Assembly (NCBI RefSeq): GCF_015767435.1
Contig: NZ_JADWOV010000208.1
Span: 1 to 64,000, forward strand
Reading direction: 5' to 3'
Length of the DNA stretch: 64,000 nucleotides
From: Polaribacter sp. BAL334
GTDB taxonomy: Bacteria; Bacteroidota; Bacteroidia; Flavobacteriales; Flavobacteriaceae
Part shown: piece after piece, positions 53,661-61,612 of the stretch
Position numbering within the stretch: position 1 is the stretch's first letter
How the letters are laid out: every line of letters begins with the position of its first letter
Made by a program: the position numbers and the translations under genes
The notes under the pieces: generated by a model
Database searches by the model: none
What the model saw: only the letters and a program-made list of their open reading frames with translations
What the model was told of the DNA's origin: nothing

Positions 53661-56600
53661 TTATTTTAAGTGATCGTATTTCAAACTTTCACTGGTTGCT
53701 CTTAAAATTTGGATGACTTTCTGAGTATTTAATGTAAACTGATAGTTCATCGCTGAGTCCATATCAAATGCCACAATTTCATTTATAGGTCCTTTCAAAG
53801 AAGTAATTCCCATCTGCTCTATGTTTGGTTTAATTTTATGTATTACTTTTTTAATGAGTGCAACATTTTCAGTTTCCAATGCTTCTTCTAAAATGATCGT
53901 ATTATCATGAACTAGTTGAATAAAAAGTAGGATCATTTTTTTTATAAAGTCAACATTTGATCTACTTAATTTTCCAAATTCAGTTAAATCATACAAGGGT
54001 TTTTCAACGAAATTTGTATTTAACGAATTCAAATTCTTCAATCGTAAAGTATCTTTTTCAGTACTCAAAACAGTATTAATTTTTCTAAAAAAATCTTCTT
54101 CGTCAAAAGGTTTAGTAATAAAATCATTCATCCCTTTTTCCAAATACAATTCAATATCATGTTTAAATGCATTGGCAGTAAGCGCAATAATTGGCGTTTG
54201 AATCTGAAGATTTTCACGAATATAGGTGGTTGCCTCTACTCCGTCCATTATGGGCATTTGAATATCCATCAAAATAAGGTCAAATTGTTGCTTTTGTAAA
54301 AGCTTTATTGCAATAAGCCCGTTTTCAGCCTCGACTGTATCAAACCCCAGATAACTTAAGCTTTGTATGGCAATAAATCTATTCATATCATTATCCTCAA
54401 CAAGGAGTACCCTTTTTCCCAAAAAAGTTCCTTCCTGAACTTCTTCATGTTTCGATTCTAAATTTTTGATATTTCCTTTTTCAAACGTTACTTGAAAAAA
54501 ACATTGAGTTCCTTGATTTTTAATACTTTTTACAATCATTTCACCTCCCATAAGTTTGATCAAATCATTTGAGATTGTCATTCCCAAACCACTTCCTTCA
54601 TAACTTCTATTTGACATATTTTGCTCTTGTGAAAATTTGTCAAATATTTTTAGAACAAAATCTTCAGACATTCCAATTCCAGTATCTGAAACCTCGAACC
54701 TCAATGTTTGAGTATGATCAGTATCATCAATTAGCTCTAAAATTAAATTGATAGTACCCTCATCAGTAAATTTGATTGAATTACCAAGAAGATTGATTAA
54801 AACCTGTTTCAATCTGGTATCATCACCTAACAGCACTGGATGAATTTTTGGGGAAAATTCTAATTTAAATTCTATATTTTTTTCCAGAGCCTGAGAATAT
54901 AAAATAGAGTGGACATTGCATACCAATGCACTTGGGCTAAAGGTCTTTTTTACAAGCTCCATTTCACCAGATTCTATTTTTGCAATATCAAGAATATTAT
55001 TCAATATAGTCATGAGATGCTTCGCAGAACTTTCAGACTGTTTCACATAAAATTGCTGATTTACATTTAAATTTTCCTTATTCAATTGTCTGATCATTCC
55101 TATAATTACATTCAAAGGTGTCCTTATTTCATGACTCATATTTGCCAAGAAAAGTTCTTTTGCTTTGGATGCAGCTTCTGCAGAGATTATTGCCCTTGCC
55201 AATTCTTGTTCTAGTTTCTTTTGTTTAGTAATATCCAAATGAATACAAATTCTTCCAATTAACTGACCTCTTTCATTATAATTTGGAGCACTGCTTACAA
55301 ACCACCATTTTTTGTTTCCTTGTTCATCGGTTATATCAATTTCATAACTACCTGAAACTCTCTCTTCTCCTTTAAAATAAATAATATTTGATGCATTTGC
55401 ATCTAAAAAAAGTTTTGTTGCCCTCTCTCCCTTTAACTTTTCCAGTTCGTAGCCAGACATGTCACAAAAACTCTGATTTGCAAATATGATAGTATCATTC
55501 AAATCAACTTCAAGCAATCCAAGATTCATGTTTGCTATGATATTTTGAAACTTTTCCCCCTGAATTCTTAACTGATTATTTAATTTTTGTCTGTTTCGGA
55601 TATTGATCAACATCATTCCAAAAAGAGATAAAATTTTCTTCTCTTTTTCGCTATAAACATGATGTTTTTTTACAGAATCAAAACCCACAAATCCAATCAA
55701 ATCCTCATTATTTAAAATGGGGATAGTCAATAAACTTTTAATTCCTTGAGGAGCTAAAATCTCCTTTAAGGCATTTTCTCCAGGTTCTTCCTCGTTCAGC
55801 AAAAAAACATCTGCAACATAAAATGGCTCACCTTTTTGATGTTTTTCTATCCATTGAGGGATGTATTCAATGGGTATTTGCTGCAGATTATCTATTTCAG
55901 GAGTAATATCATCCTTACACCATTCAAAAGTATTGGAGGTTGTATTAGTCTTAAAATCGTAATCAAAAATATATGCTCTGTCAGCATTCACAAAAAGACC
56001 CATTTTCTCCAAAGAACTATTGATAGTTAACTCTAAATCTTCTGGTTCTAGATTGATATAAGTAGAGGCAATATCAATCAATGCGTTTTGAAGTTCAATT
56101 TCATTATCTAACGATTTTTTAGCCAAATATTCTATAGTTCTATCTGAAACAACGCCATCCAACCTGATAGGATTTTGATGTTCATCATAAATATATTTGC
56201 CCTTATTTCGTATCCATTTGATTTTTCCTGAATTCGTTTTAATACGATACTTTACATTAAAATTGCCATTTTTTTCAAGACCTTCAACTAATTCTTTCGC
56301 AATATGTTTGTCCTCAGGAACCATGACTAAATTCCATAAATTATTATACTCAAGAAATACGGAATCCTCAACTTCGAAAATACATTTTACACTTGGTGTT
56401 ACAAATAATATTTCTTTATCTGGTATTTTTATAGAATAGACAACATCCGTCATTTCATTAAAAATGCTCTCTAATTTTTGAGTAGTTTGCGCAAGCTTTA
56501 ATTCTTGTTTTTTTCGATAACTAATATCCTTTGAGATTGCAATTATAAAATTTTTATCTTTGTAAGAAGTCATTGTCACGGTAACTTCAACAGGAAGTGT

Positions 56601-57281
56601 TTTTCCATTAATCTGATTAATATTTTCACCTTCTGTAATAAGTGGACTATTATCTTTTAGATCTGCAATATGCTTTTTCCAAGCAATGGGATTATTTTTA
56701 AAATTCTTCTCAAAATCTGATACAAAATACCTATTAGCCTCATGTTGAGGTATTCCTAATCGTAATGATGCTTCTTCGTTTATATGGTATAATCTTCCAG
56801 ATTCCTCAGCTATTTGAACAGCATCAGAATGTTTATTAAAAAGCTCACTGAGAATATTAAATTTTTGTTGCTCTCGCTCTTGACATAAGTCTCTTCCCAA
56901 CTGACTTACTACTTTTTCAAGCTCAAAAAACATCGTGTCAGAAAAAATATTCTTTCTTGCAACAACGAGCCATCCAAAGCCAAACAAGGGAAATCCATAA
57001 ACAAATTTTTCTTTGATAATATCATAAAAGGCTTCATTGTCTCTTTTAGCTATTTTTTGAGAAAATTCAGTCAATATTCCATTCCATTCCTCATTTACTT
57101 TAATTGCTTTTGGTAGTATATGAGTCCATTTTGTTTGATCATATATAGCAACCACAAAACAACTCAATTTCCTTAAGTATGTTGAAAGAATTATAGGAAG
57201 ATTTTTTTCAGAATCATTTTCAATTCTCTGATTCAGTAATATTTCAAGCAGTACTTGATTTTCTAATATTTCTCTATCCAT
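53661..57281 (-). CDS. Multi-PAS/GAF hybrid histidine kinase with receiver and HPt
   Basis: A 1206-residue soluble sensor kinase without clear membrane helices. In order: a GAF-like N-terminus (about 1-140), PAS (about 145-265), PAS/PAC (about 275-390, with KIKWIRNKGKYIYDE), GAF (about 400-570), PAS/PAC (about 580-695), histidine kinase with His717 in NMSHEIRTPLN, N box LLGNSIKFTDEG, G1 DTGIGMS, then a receiver with Asp1006 in ILMDIQMP, and a C-terminal HPt with His1148 in KKVIHKIKPNI. All phosphorelay residues are present, so His-Asp-His transfer on to the LytTR regulator at 52848 is plausible. A 10-bp inverted repeat lies 40 bp upstream. Confidence 0.94.
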   Translation of the reverse strand: MDREILENQVLLEILLNQRIENDSEKNLPIILSTYLRKLSCFVVAIYDQTKWTHILPKAIKVNEEWNGILTEFSQKIAKRDNEAFYDIIKEKFVYGFPLFGFGWLVVARKNIFSDTMFFELEKVVSQLGRDLCQEREQQKFNILSELFNKHSDAVQIAEESGRLYHINEEASLRLGIPQHEANRYFVSDFEKNFKNNPIAWKKHIADLKDNSPLITEGENINQINGKTLPVEVTVTMTSYKDKNFIIAISKDISYRKKQELKLAQTTQKLESIFNEMTDVVYSIKIPDKEILFVTPSVKCIFEVEDSVFLEYNNLWNLVMVPEDKHIAKELVEGLEKNGNFNVKYRIKTNSGKIKWIRNKGKYIYDEHQNPIRLDGVVSDRTIEYLAKKSLDNEIELQNALIDIASTYINLEPEDLELTINSSLEKMGLFVNADRAYIFDYDFKTNTTSNTFEWCKDDITPEIDNLQQIPIEYIPQWIEKHQKGEPFYVADVFLLNEEEPGENALKEILAPQGIKSLLTIPILNNEDLIGFVGFDSVKKHHVYSEKEKKILSLFGMMLINIRNRQKLNNQLRIQGEKFQNIIANMNLGLLEVDLNDTIIFANQSFCDMSGYELEKLKGERATKLFLDANASNIIYFKGEERVSGSYEIDITDEQGNKKWWFVSSAPNYNERGQLIGRICIHLDITKQKKLEQELARAIISAEAASKAKELFLANMSHEIRTPLNVIIGMIRQLNKENLNVNQQFYVKQSESSAKHLMTILNNILDIAKIESGEMELVKKTFSPSALVCNVHSILYSQALEKNIEFKLEFSPKIHPVLLGDDTRLKQVLINLLGNSIKFTDEGTINLILELIDDTDHTQTLRFEVSDTGIGMSEDFVLKIFDKFSQEQNMSNRSYEGSGLGMTISNDLIKLMGGEMIVKSIKNQGTQCFFQVTFEKGNIKNLESKHEEVQEGTFLGKRVLLVEDNDMNRFIAIQSLSYLGFDTVEAENGLIAIKLLQKQQFDLILMDIQMPIMDGVEATTYIRENLQIQTPIIALTANAFKHDIELYLEKGMNDFITKPFDEEDFFRKINTVLSTEKDTLRLKNLNSLNTNFVEKPLYDLTEFGKLSRSNVDFIKKMILLFIQLVHDNTIILEEALETENVALIKKVIHKIKPNIEQMGITSLKGPINEIVAFDMDSAMNYQFTLNTQKVIQILRATSESLKYDHLK

Positions 57282-57320
57282 TAAATTACAACAATTGTTT
57301 TATTACATATTTTAAAAAAT

Positions 57321-57360
57321 GAGTTTTTAGCATTTACTATTTATACGACACTAAAAACTC
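57321..57360. promoter_or_regulatory. Inverted repeat upstream of the hybrid kinase gene
   Basis: GAGTTTTTAG (57321-57330) and CTAAAAACTC (57351-57360) are perfect 10-bp complements, 20 bp apart, 40 bp upstream of the kinase start codon on the minus strand. They may be an operator or a 5'-leader hairpin. Confidence 0.55.
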
Positions 57361-57423
57361 CATAAATCTTTAATAATTATTTCTGTATACCTTTTCAGAG
57401 AGCAAATTGCGAGGTATTTTGCA

Positions 57424-57707
57424 AAATTTTGCTAAGGTTATCTTAAAATTCATCAAATTTTATATAAAAAATTCAAATAAATTTTCAACAAAACTAAAGT
57501 TTATCTTATTATTATATAGTTAAAAACAATAAGAGGTAATAAGTGGATGTTTTTCAAAAAATATACGTACTATAATTAGTACAAATGGTTTTTTTTAAAT
57601 TTTAAAGAAAGTATTTACTAAATTCAAAAATTCCTCAACATTGATATTGATAGTAACTATTTAACTTTCTAAAATATTCAAATTTTAAGATAACCTTAGC
57701 AAAATTT
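57424..57707. repeat. 284-bp element with perfect 27-bp terminal inverted repeats
   Basis: Positions 57424-57450 and 57681-57707 are exact reverse complements over 27 bp, with core GCTAAGGTTATCTTAAAATT and its complement. The 230-bp interior has no gene but holds the AATAAGTGGATGTTTTT motif. A partial copy of the end (AAGGTTATCTTA) lies near 61527. No target-site duplication is obvious. The layout suggests a non-autonomous mobile element (MITE). Confidence 0.75.
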
Positions 57708-57823
57708 AGGAATTTTCATCTAAAAAGAACAAGGTATAGAAGAGTATCATTTAAAATTGATGAATTCATTGCAAAAAACATCATTATTAAGTTACAAATA
57801 AATTACTTCACTAAATCTAAAGA

Positions 57824-58174
57824 CTAACCCTTCACCCCCAAAACTCGAACACCAACATTTCCTTTGGAATGCAACATATACGGTACGCCTTGATGTTCCT
57901 GATACATCCGCATTCCCAAAACATAAATTGTGATAGGCAGAGATTTAGTTGCAAGGACTGGTGTCAAAATCTGTTGCTTTTCGGTATTTTCTGTACCAAT
58001 CCAAACTACTGGTGCTTCACACAATTCATAGTCAAAAGTATCAAAATCAATATGCAAAACCCCATATCGAAAGGCAACATGCGTAGCACCTTTTGGCAAT
58101 TGTAGTAGAGAAGTTTTTAGGTTTTTTATGTGCAATACCCCCGTTTCAGCATCAATTTCATACTCAAATGGCAT
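57824..58174 (-). CDS. Hypothetical protein, probable C-terminal remnant
   Basis: A 116-residue frame, MPFEYEIDAETGVLHIKNLK onward, rich in beta strands, with a Gly-rich C-terminus (SKGNVGVRVLGVKG). Its ATG is created by the lipB repeat: the repeat starts at 58169 and contributes the first codon and part of the second. The true N-terminal part is therefore probably lost at the island junction. I recognise no family with certainty; the domain has the look of the C-terminal domain of a larger structural protein. Confidence 0.6.
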   Translation of the reverse strand: MPFEYEIDAETGVLHIKNLKTSLLQLPKGATHVAFRYGVLHIDFDTFDYELCEAPVVWIGTENTEKQQILTPVLATKSLPITIYVLGMRMYQEHQGVPYMLHSKGNVGVRVLGVKG

Positions 58175-58295
58175 TCGTGGAAAAGCAGTGACCTCTATGG
58201 AAGCTGAATTGGGAAAAAAAGTGGATTTGGAAGATGTGAAATCTAAAATTCTAAATCATTTTAAGGTGCTTTTTGAGGTGGAGGATTGGGTGTAA
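58169..58295 (+). pseudogene. lipB: lipB 3'-end fragment
   Basis: A 127-bp direct repeat of 42472-42601. The first 58 bp are identical to lipB, including the GIRGKAVTSMEAELGKKVD coding segment, and then substitutions accumulate, ending EVEDWV and TAA. It lacks a start and the first 190 codons. It most likely is the original 3' end of lipB, displaced when DNA inserted, or a leftover of recombination between two lipB alleles. Confidence 0.85.
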
Positions 58296-58576
58296 ACCCT
58301 CCATTCTTATTGCATATTGAAACCAACTACATAAAAATCAATGTGCTACTATCCTATTTGCTAAGGTTTTGAATTTTTATATACGCCGTTCTTTTGGTGT
58401 AAAAATGAAGTGCTGTTGCTGTTTTAAAAAATTCTGTTACTATCGTTTGTAAAACTGTTACTAACTATTTGATAAATAGCTTGTTTTTGTTTTGTGGATT
58501 GGGGAGAGTTGTGTAAACTTGCGAATATAAACTAGTTGTGCTTAATTAAGGCAAACCATACTAAACAGGATAAAAT
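58296..58576. other. Intergenic with three 21-bp-phased CTGTTRCT motifs
   Basis: CTGTTGCT at 58413, CTGTTACT at 58434 and CTGTTACT at 58455 are spaced exactly 21 bp. No gene is present. The Mrr promoter should lie near the end of this region, but no convincing TAnnTTTG was found. Confidence 0.55.
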
Positions 58577-59461
58577 ATGGAAATACCAAAATTTCATGAG
58601 ACTTTCATCCCGATTTTGAAAGTTCTAGAAAATGGAGAAACTCTTCAAGCAAGAGAATTGTATCAAAAAGTAATTGATAAATTCTACACAGAACTTACGA
58701 AAGAGCAATTAGAAGAAAAAACAAAAAGTGGAGACCTTTTAATAATAAATAGAATTGCTTGGGGAAAATCTTACTTGAAAAAGGGCGGATATATTGAATT
58801 TCCAAAAAGAGGATTTGTAAAAATAACAGAGAAAGGAAAAGTTAATGCTAAATCGGTCTTGACTTTAAAACAAGTTGAAAATTCAGATAATTACCTTGAA
58901 TTCTATAATGAAGAAAACTCTAAAAAAGAATCGACTCCTTCAAAAATTGAGAACGCTTCTCCACAAGACCTGATTGACGAGGGTTTTGACCAAATAGACA
59001 TTCAAGTAAAAGATGAATTATTAGAAAAACTAAAGGAAATTGACCCATTCTATTTTGAGAAAGTAATTCTTATTCTTCTCAAAAAAATGGGTTACGGTGA
59101 TTTTGTTGAAACAGCAAAAACAGGAGACGGGGGAATTGATGGGATAATCAATGAGGATAAACTTGGACTGGACAAAATTTACATTCAAGCTAAACGATAT
59201 GGAGAAAATAAAGTCCGAGAAAAGGATATTCGGAATTTTATTGGTGCAATGAGTGGAGACACTCAAAAAGGTGTTTTCGTCACGACATCAACATTTGATT
59301 CAGGCGCTACGAAAAAGGCTCATGATGCTCATCATACAATAGTACTGATTGACGGTTTGAAATTAGTAGACCTTATGCATCAATATAATGTAGGAATTCA
59401 AGTAAAAGCAGTATACGAAGTCAAAGAATTGGACAATGATTTCTTCGAAGACAATAATTAA
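58577..59461 (+). CDS. mrr: Mrr-type restriction endonuclease
   Basis: A 294-residue protein with an N-terminal winged-helix Mrr_N domain (about 1-95: PILKVLENGETLQARELYQK, RGFVKITEKGK) and a C-terminal PD-(D/E)xK nuclease domain (about 150-270) with FEKVILILLKKMGYGDFVET, the catalytic Asp in TGDGGIDGIINED, and IYIQAKRY (QxK motif). Mrr enzymes cut DNA with foreign adenine or cytosine methylation. All catalytic residues are present. No methyltransferase lies nearby, as expected for a modification-dependent enzyme. A small HNH gene follows after 11 bp. Confidence 0.93.
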   Translation: MEIPKFHETFIPILKVLENGETLQARELYQKVIDKFYTELTKEQLEEKTKSGDLLIINRIAWGKSYLKKGGYIEFPKRGFVKITEKGKVNAKSVLTLKQVENSDNYLEFYNEENSKKESTPSKIENASPQDLIDEGFDQIDIQVKDELLEKLKEIDPFYFEKVILILLKKMGYGDFVETAKTGDGGIDGIINEDKLGLDKIYIQAKRYGENKVREKDIRNFIGAMSGDTQKGVFVTTSTFDSGATKKAHDAHHTIVLIDGLKLVDLMHQYNVGIQVKAVYEVKELDNDFFEDNN

Positions 59462-59472
59462 TTTAAAACTTT

Positions 59473-59787
59473 ATGGCAAATCGTTGGGGAATACCAAAGC
59501 ATGTTGAAGAATTTGTAAAAAATAGAGATACTAAATGTGTTTATTGCGGGGTAGAATTCTCGATTGAAAATTCCTCCCCTAAAGACAAACCTTCATGGGA
59601 GCATATTGTAAATGATATCAGAATTAATGGGGCTGATAATATAGCTCTTTGTTGCATGTCATGTAATGCAAGTAAAGGTTCAAAATTACTTGAGGATTGG
59701 CTTAAAAGTGACTACTGCAAGAAAAAAGAAATAACGGTTGATTCTGTTGATGAAGTTGTAATAGAAGCATTAAAAAACCCCCGATAG
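59473..59787 (+). CDS. HNH endonuclease
   Basis: A 104-residue HNH nuclease: zinc cysteines in KCVYCGVEFS and CCMSCNASKG, the catalytic His-containing element in PSWEHIVNDI, and NIALCCMSCN as the second half of the beta-beta-alpha-metal fold. It is 11 bp downstream of the Mrr gene and likely translated from the same mRNA, so the two form a nuclease pair, presumably for defence. The start ATG is the only candidate near the Mrr stop. Confidence 0.9.
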   Translation: MANRWGIPKHVEEFVKNRDTKCVYCGVEFSIENSSPKDKPSWEHIVNDIRINGADNIALCCMSCNASKGSKLLEDWLKSDYCKKKEITVDSVDEVVIEALKNPR

Positions 59788-59877
59788 TACAATCATCACG
59801 CTCATACCCCAAAAAAAACCCCCACCAAACACCCCCAAATTTAAAAAGCACCCATCACCTCCCCCATTTTCAAGGAT
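59788..59877. other. Gap before the 21-bp array
   Basis: C-rich on the plus strand (several CCCC runs) but without a clear hairpin or gene. Confidence 0.4.
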
Positions 59878-60248
59878 TTCCTTAAACACTTTATTCCATT
59901 CCGTAAACTTATTATAGCATTCCGCCATCTAGATAATAGCATCCGCTATTTTGTTGATTTATTCCGCTTTTTGTTTACTTTTTATAGCTCATGTTTTACA
60001 GCATTCCGCTATCCCTTTATAACATTCCGTCACATTAATACAATTTTCCGTCATCGTTTTAATGCATTCCGCTAGCGGAACATACCATTACGATGACGGA
60101 ACGTACCATTACGATGGCGGAACATACCATTACGATGGAGGAACATACCATTACGATGGCGGAACGTACCATTACGATGGCGGAACGTATCATTACGATG
60201 GCGGAATGTATCATTACGATGGCGGAACCTGCCATTACGATGGCGGAA
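59878..60248. repeat. Mirrored 21-bp-phased TTCCG/CGGAA array
   Basis: The pentamer TTCCG (or a one-base variant) begins at 59878, 59899, 59920, 59941, 59962, 60004, 60025, 60046 and 60067, always 21 bp apart, with one slot missing at 59983. Its complement CGGAA then begins at 60076, 60097, 60118, 60139 (AGGAA), 60160, 60181, 60202, 60223 and 60244, again every 21 bp. The halves meet at the palindrome TTCCGCTAGCGGAA (60067-60080). Right-half units are nearly identical; left-half units keep little more than the core. There are no spacers, so it is not a CRISPR. It ends 141 bp upstream of the 60389 gene. Confidence 0.95.
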
Positions 60249-60290
60249 TGATATAACGGTTTGAAGCAACGCCATGAACTACTGAAAAAA

Positions 60291-60327
60291 CAGGGAAAAT
60301 ACCCTAAAAAAATGGGTGAAAACCCTG
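60291..60327 (+). promoter_or_regulatory. Long hairpin before the 60389 gene
   Basis: CAGGGAAAATACCC and GGGTGAAAACCCTG form an extended stem with a symmetric A-rich internal loop around TAAAAAAAT, followed by AAATTTTATTTTT. It is 62 bp upstream of the start codon and could be a leader hairpin or an attenuator-like terminator. Confidence 0.6.
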
Positions 60328-60388
60328 AAATTTTATTTTTAAGTAAGAACTACATTAGTGCCATAAACCTTTAAAAAATAAATTAGTT

Positions 60389-61345
60389 ATGAATCCAATT
60401 GAAATTATTAGAAATTACAACGGCACCGATGCCGAAATGACCACTACATCAAGAGTAATATACAATTTGTTACTGGGCGAGCTTGATAGATTTACTTCAT
60501 TCGATGCTACAATCAATGCAGACTTTGCGAATGACTTTTTAGATGCCATCATTAATGCTGAATCTGTGGTTGCAGACACTGCAGTGATTGACATTCAAGT
60601 GCAAAAAACAGAGTTGATACAGACTGCCATGGAAAAAGCAAAAGAAAAGTATGGAGATGTAAAATATTTTGTGCAAAAAACATTCGCTAAAAGCATAGGT
60701 GCGCAAAATGAGTTTGGCTTAAACGATTATGAACGCGCCAGAAAAAGTGCCATTCAAATGGTGCAATTTTTAGAAGAAATGCACAAAGCCTGTGTCAAAT
60801 ATCAAGCGCAATTAGTGGCTAATGGGTTTAGCGCTGCTGCAATTGCTGAAATTCAAACCATTAGAACTGAGTTACAAAACGCTACTATCGACCAAAAGAT
60901 ATTCAAAAAAAAGCGTCCAAAAAATACCGAAGACCGCGTTACTACGTTGAACGAATGTTATGAAATATTAATGCAGGTCAATGCAGCTGCACAAAGAGTG
61001 TATATGAATGATTATGCAAAAAGACATCAGTTTGTTTACAAACCTTCTACAAAATCTGCAAATACAGTATCATTTAGCGGTGAAGTTGCGCCTGATACTG
61101 TTGCCATAGCAGGTACCATTCCTTATGCTGCTGACAATGTTTTTACATTTATAAATGCTGGCTTGGTGCCCTTGGTATTTTGCTTGTCAACAACTACCGA
61201 AATTGAAGGGATAGAAGTTGCGATTGGAGGTGGCGCCACAGTGACAAAAACTGCCTTAGAATTGAATGCAGATGCTACCAATATATTGGTAAAAAATACG
61301 TCATTCACCGAAGTTGGGCAATATGAAATTGAGGTAGAGGTGTAA
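60389..61345 (+). CDS. Protein of unknown function downstream of the 21-bp array
   Basis: A 318-residue protein with no signal peptide. Residues about 1-225 are mostly helical (begins MNPIEIIRNYNGTDAEMTTT, later QVQKTELIQTAMEKAKEKYG, NEFGLNDYERARKSAIQMVQ). Residues about 235-318 form a beta-rich domain (VSFSGEVAPDTVAIAGTIPY, EVAIGGGATVTKTALELNAD, GQYEIEVEV) resembling an Ig-like or carbohydrate-binding sandwich. I believe similar IIRNYN-starting proteins occur in other Bacteroidota but know of no function. It stands alone between the array with its hairpin and a strong terminator. The link to the array is the main clue. Confidence 0.75.
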   Translation: MNPIEIIRNYNGTDAEMTTTSRVIYNLLLGELDRFTSFDATINADFANDFLDAIINAESVVADTAVIDIQVQKTELIQTAMEKAKEKYGDVKYFVQKTFAKSIGAQNEFGLNDYERARKSAIQMVQFLEEMHKACVKYQAQLVANGFSAAAIAEIQTIRTELQNATIDQKIFKKKRPKNTEDRVTTLNECYEILMQVNAAAQRVYMNDYAKRHQFVYKPSTKSANTVSFSGEVAPDTVAIAGTIPYAADNVFTFINAGLVPLVFCLSTTTEIEGIEVAIGGGATVTKTALELNADATNILVKNTSFTEVGQYEIEVEV

Positions 61346-61374
61346 AAAATGGCCAATTTATGCACCAATACCCG

Positions 61375-61405
61375 AACGCCTCATCCATTGATGAGGCGTT
61401 TTTTT
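61375..61405 (+). terminator. Terminator of the 60389 gene
   Basis: A perfect 11-bp stem AACGCCTCATC/GATGAGGCGTT with loop CATT is followed by seven T. Confidence 0.95.
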
Positions 61406-61582
61406 GTAAAAGCACGATATCAATCAATAGATATCTTATAAAAAATGAATAGAATTTTAAAAATATGCTAATATTTTAACCTTTATTTTTTAAGAAAAAC
61501 AATCAATGCATTCTTAGTTTAAGGCAAGGTTATCTTATGGTTAAATGAGGCTTAGGGCACTCTTATTACTTTATTTTCTATC

Positions 61583-61590
61583 TAGTTTTG
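61583..61590 (+). promoter_or_regulatory. Possible -7 box (TAGTTTTG) before the last gene
   Basis: TAGTTTTG fits TAnnTTTG and lies 22 bp before the start codon. The -33 TTG is not clear. A stretch at about 61527 carries AAGGTTATCTTA, as in the 27-bp repeat ends at 57.4 kb. Confidence 0.4.
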
Positions 61591-61612
61591 TACTCAAAAA
61601 TTAAAACAAATT

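Larger units (their letters stand above)
42472..58295. mobile_element. Putative decayed genomic island bounded by lipB 3'-end repeats
   Basis: Direct repeats of the lipB 3' end (42472-42601 and 58169-58295) enclose about 15.6 kb. The first 58 bp are identical, then the copies diverge. A serine-recombinase fragment lies 140 bp inside the left repeat. The content is accessory: unknown secreted proteins, broken genes, small ORFs and a sensor system. The DNA is visibly more A+T-rich than the flanks. No intact integrase or conjugation gene remains. Confidence 0.5.

Noticed and set aside
59878..60248. CRISPR array
   Set aside because: Units abut without spacers, the period is 21 bp, the array inverts at its centre, and no cas gene is present.
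60062..60275. Repeat-encoded open frames on both strands with YHYDGGT or FRHRNGT repeats
   Set aside because: The frames stay open only because the unit is 21 bp (7 codons). Both strands are open, there is no promoter context, and the core register extends into the left arm where no frame exists. This is DNA-level structure, not a protein.
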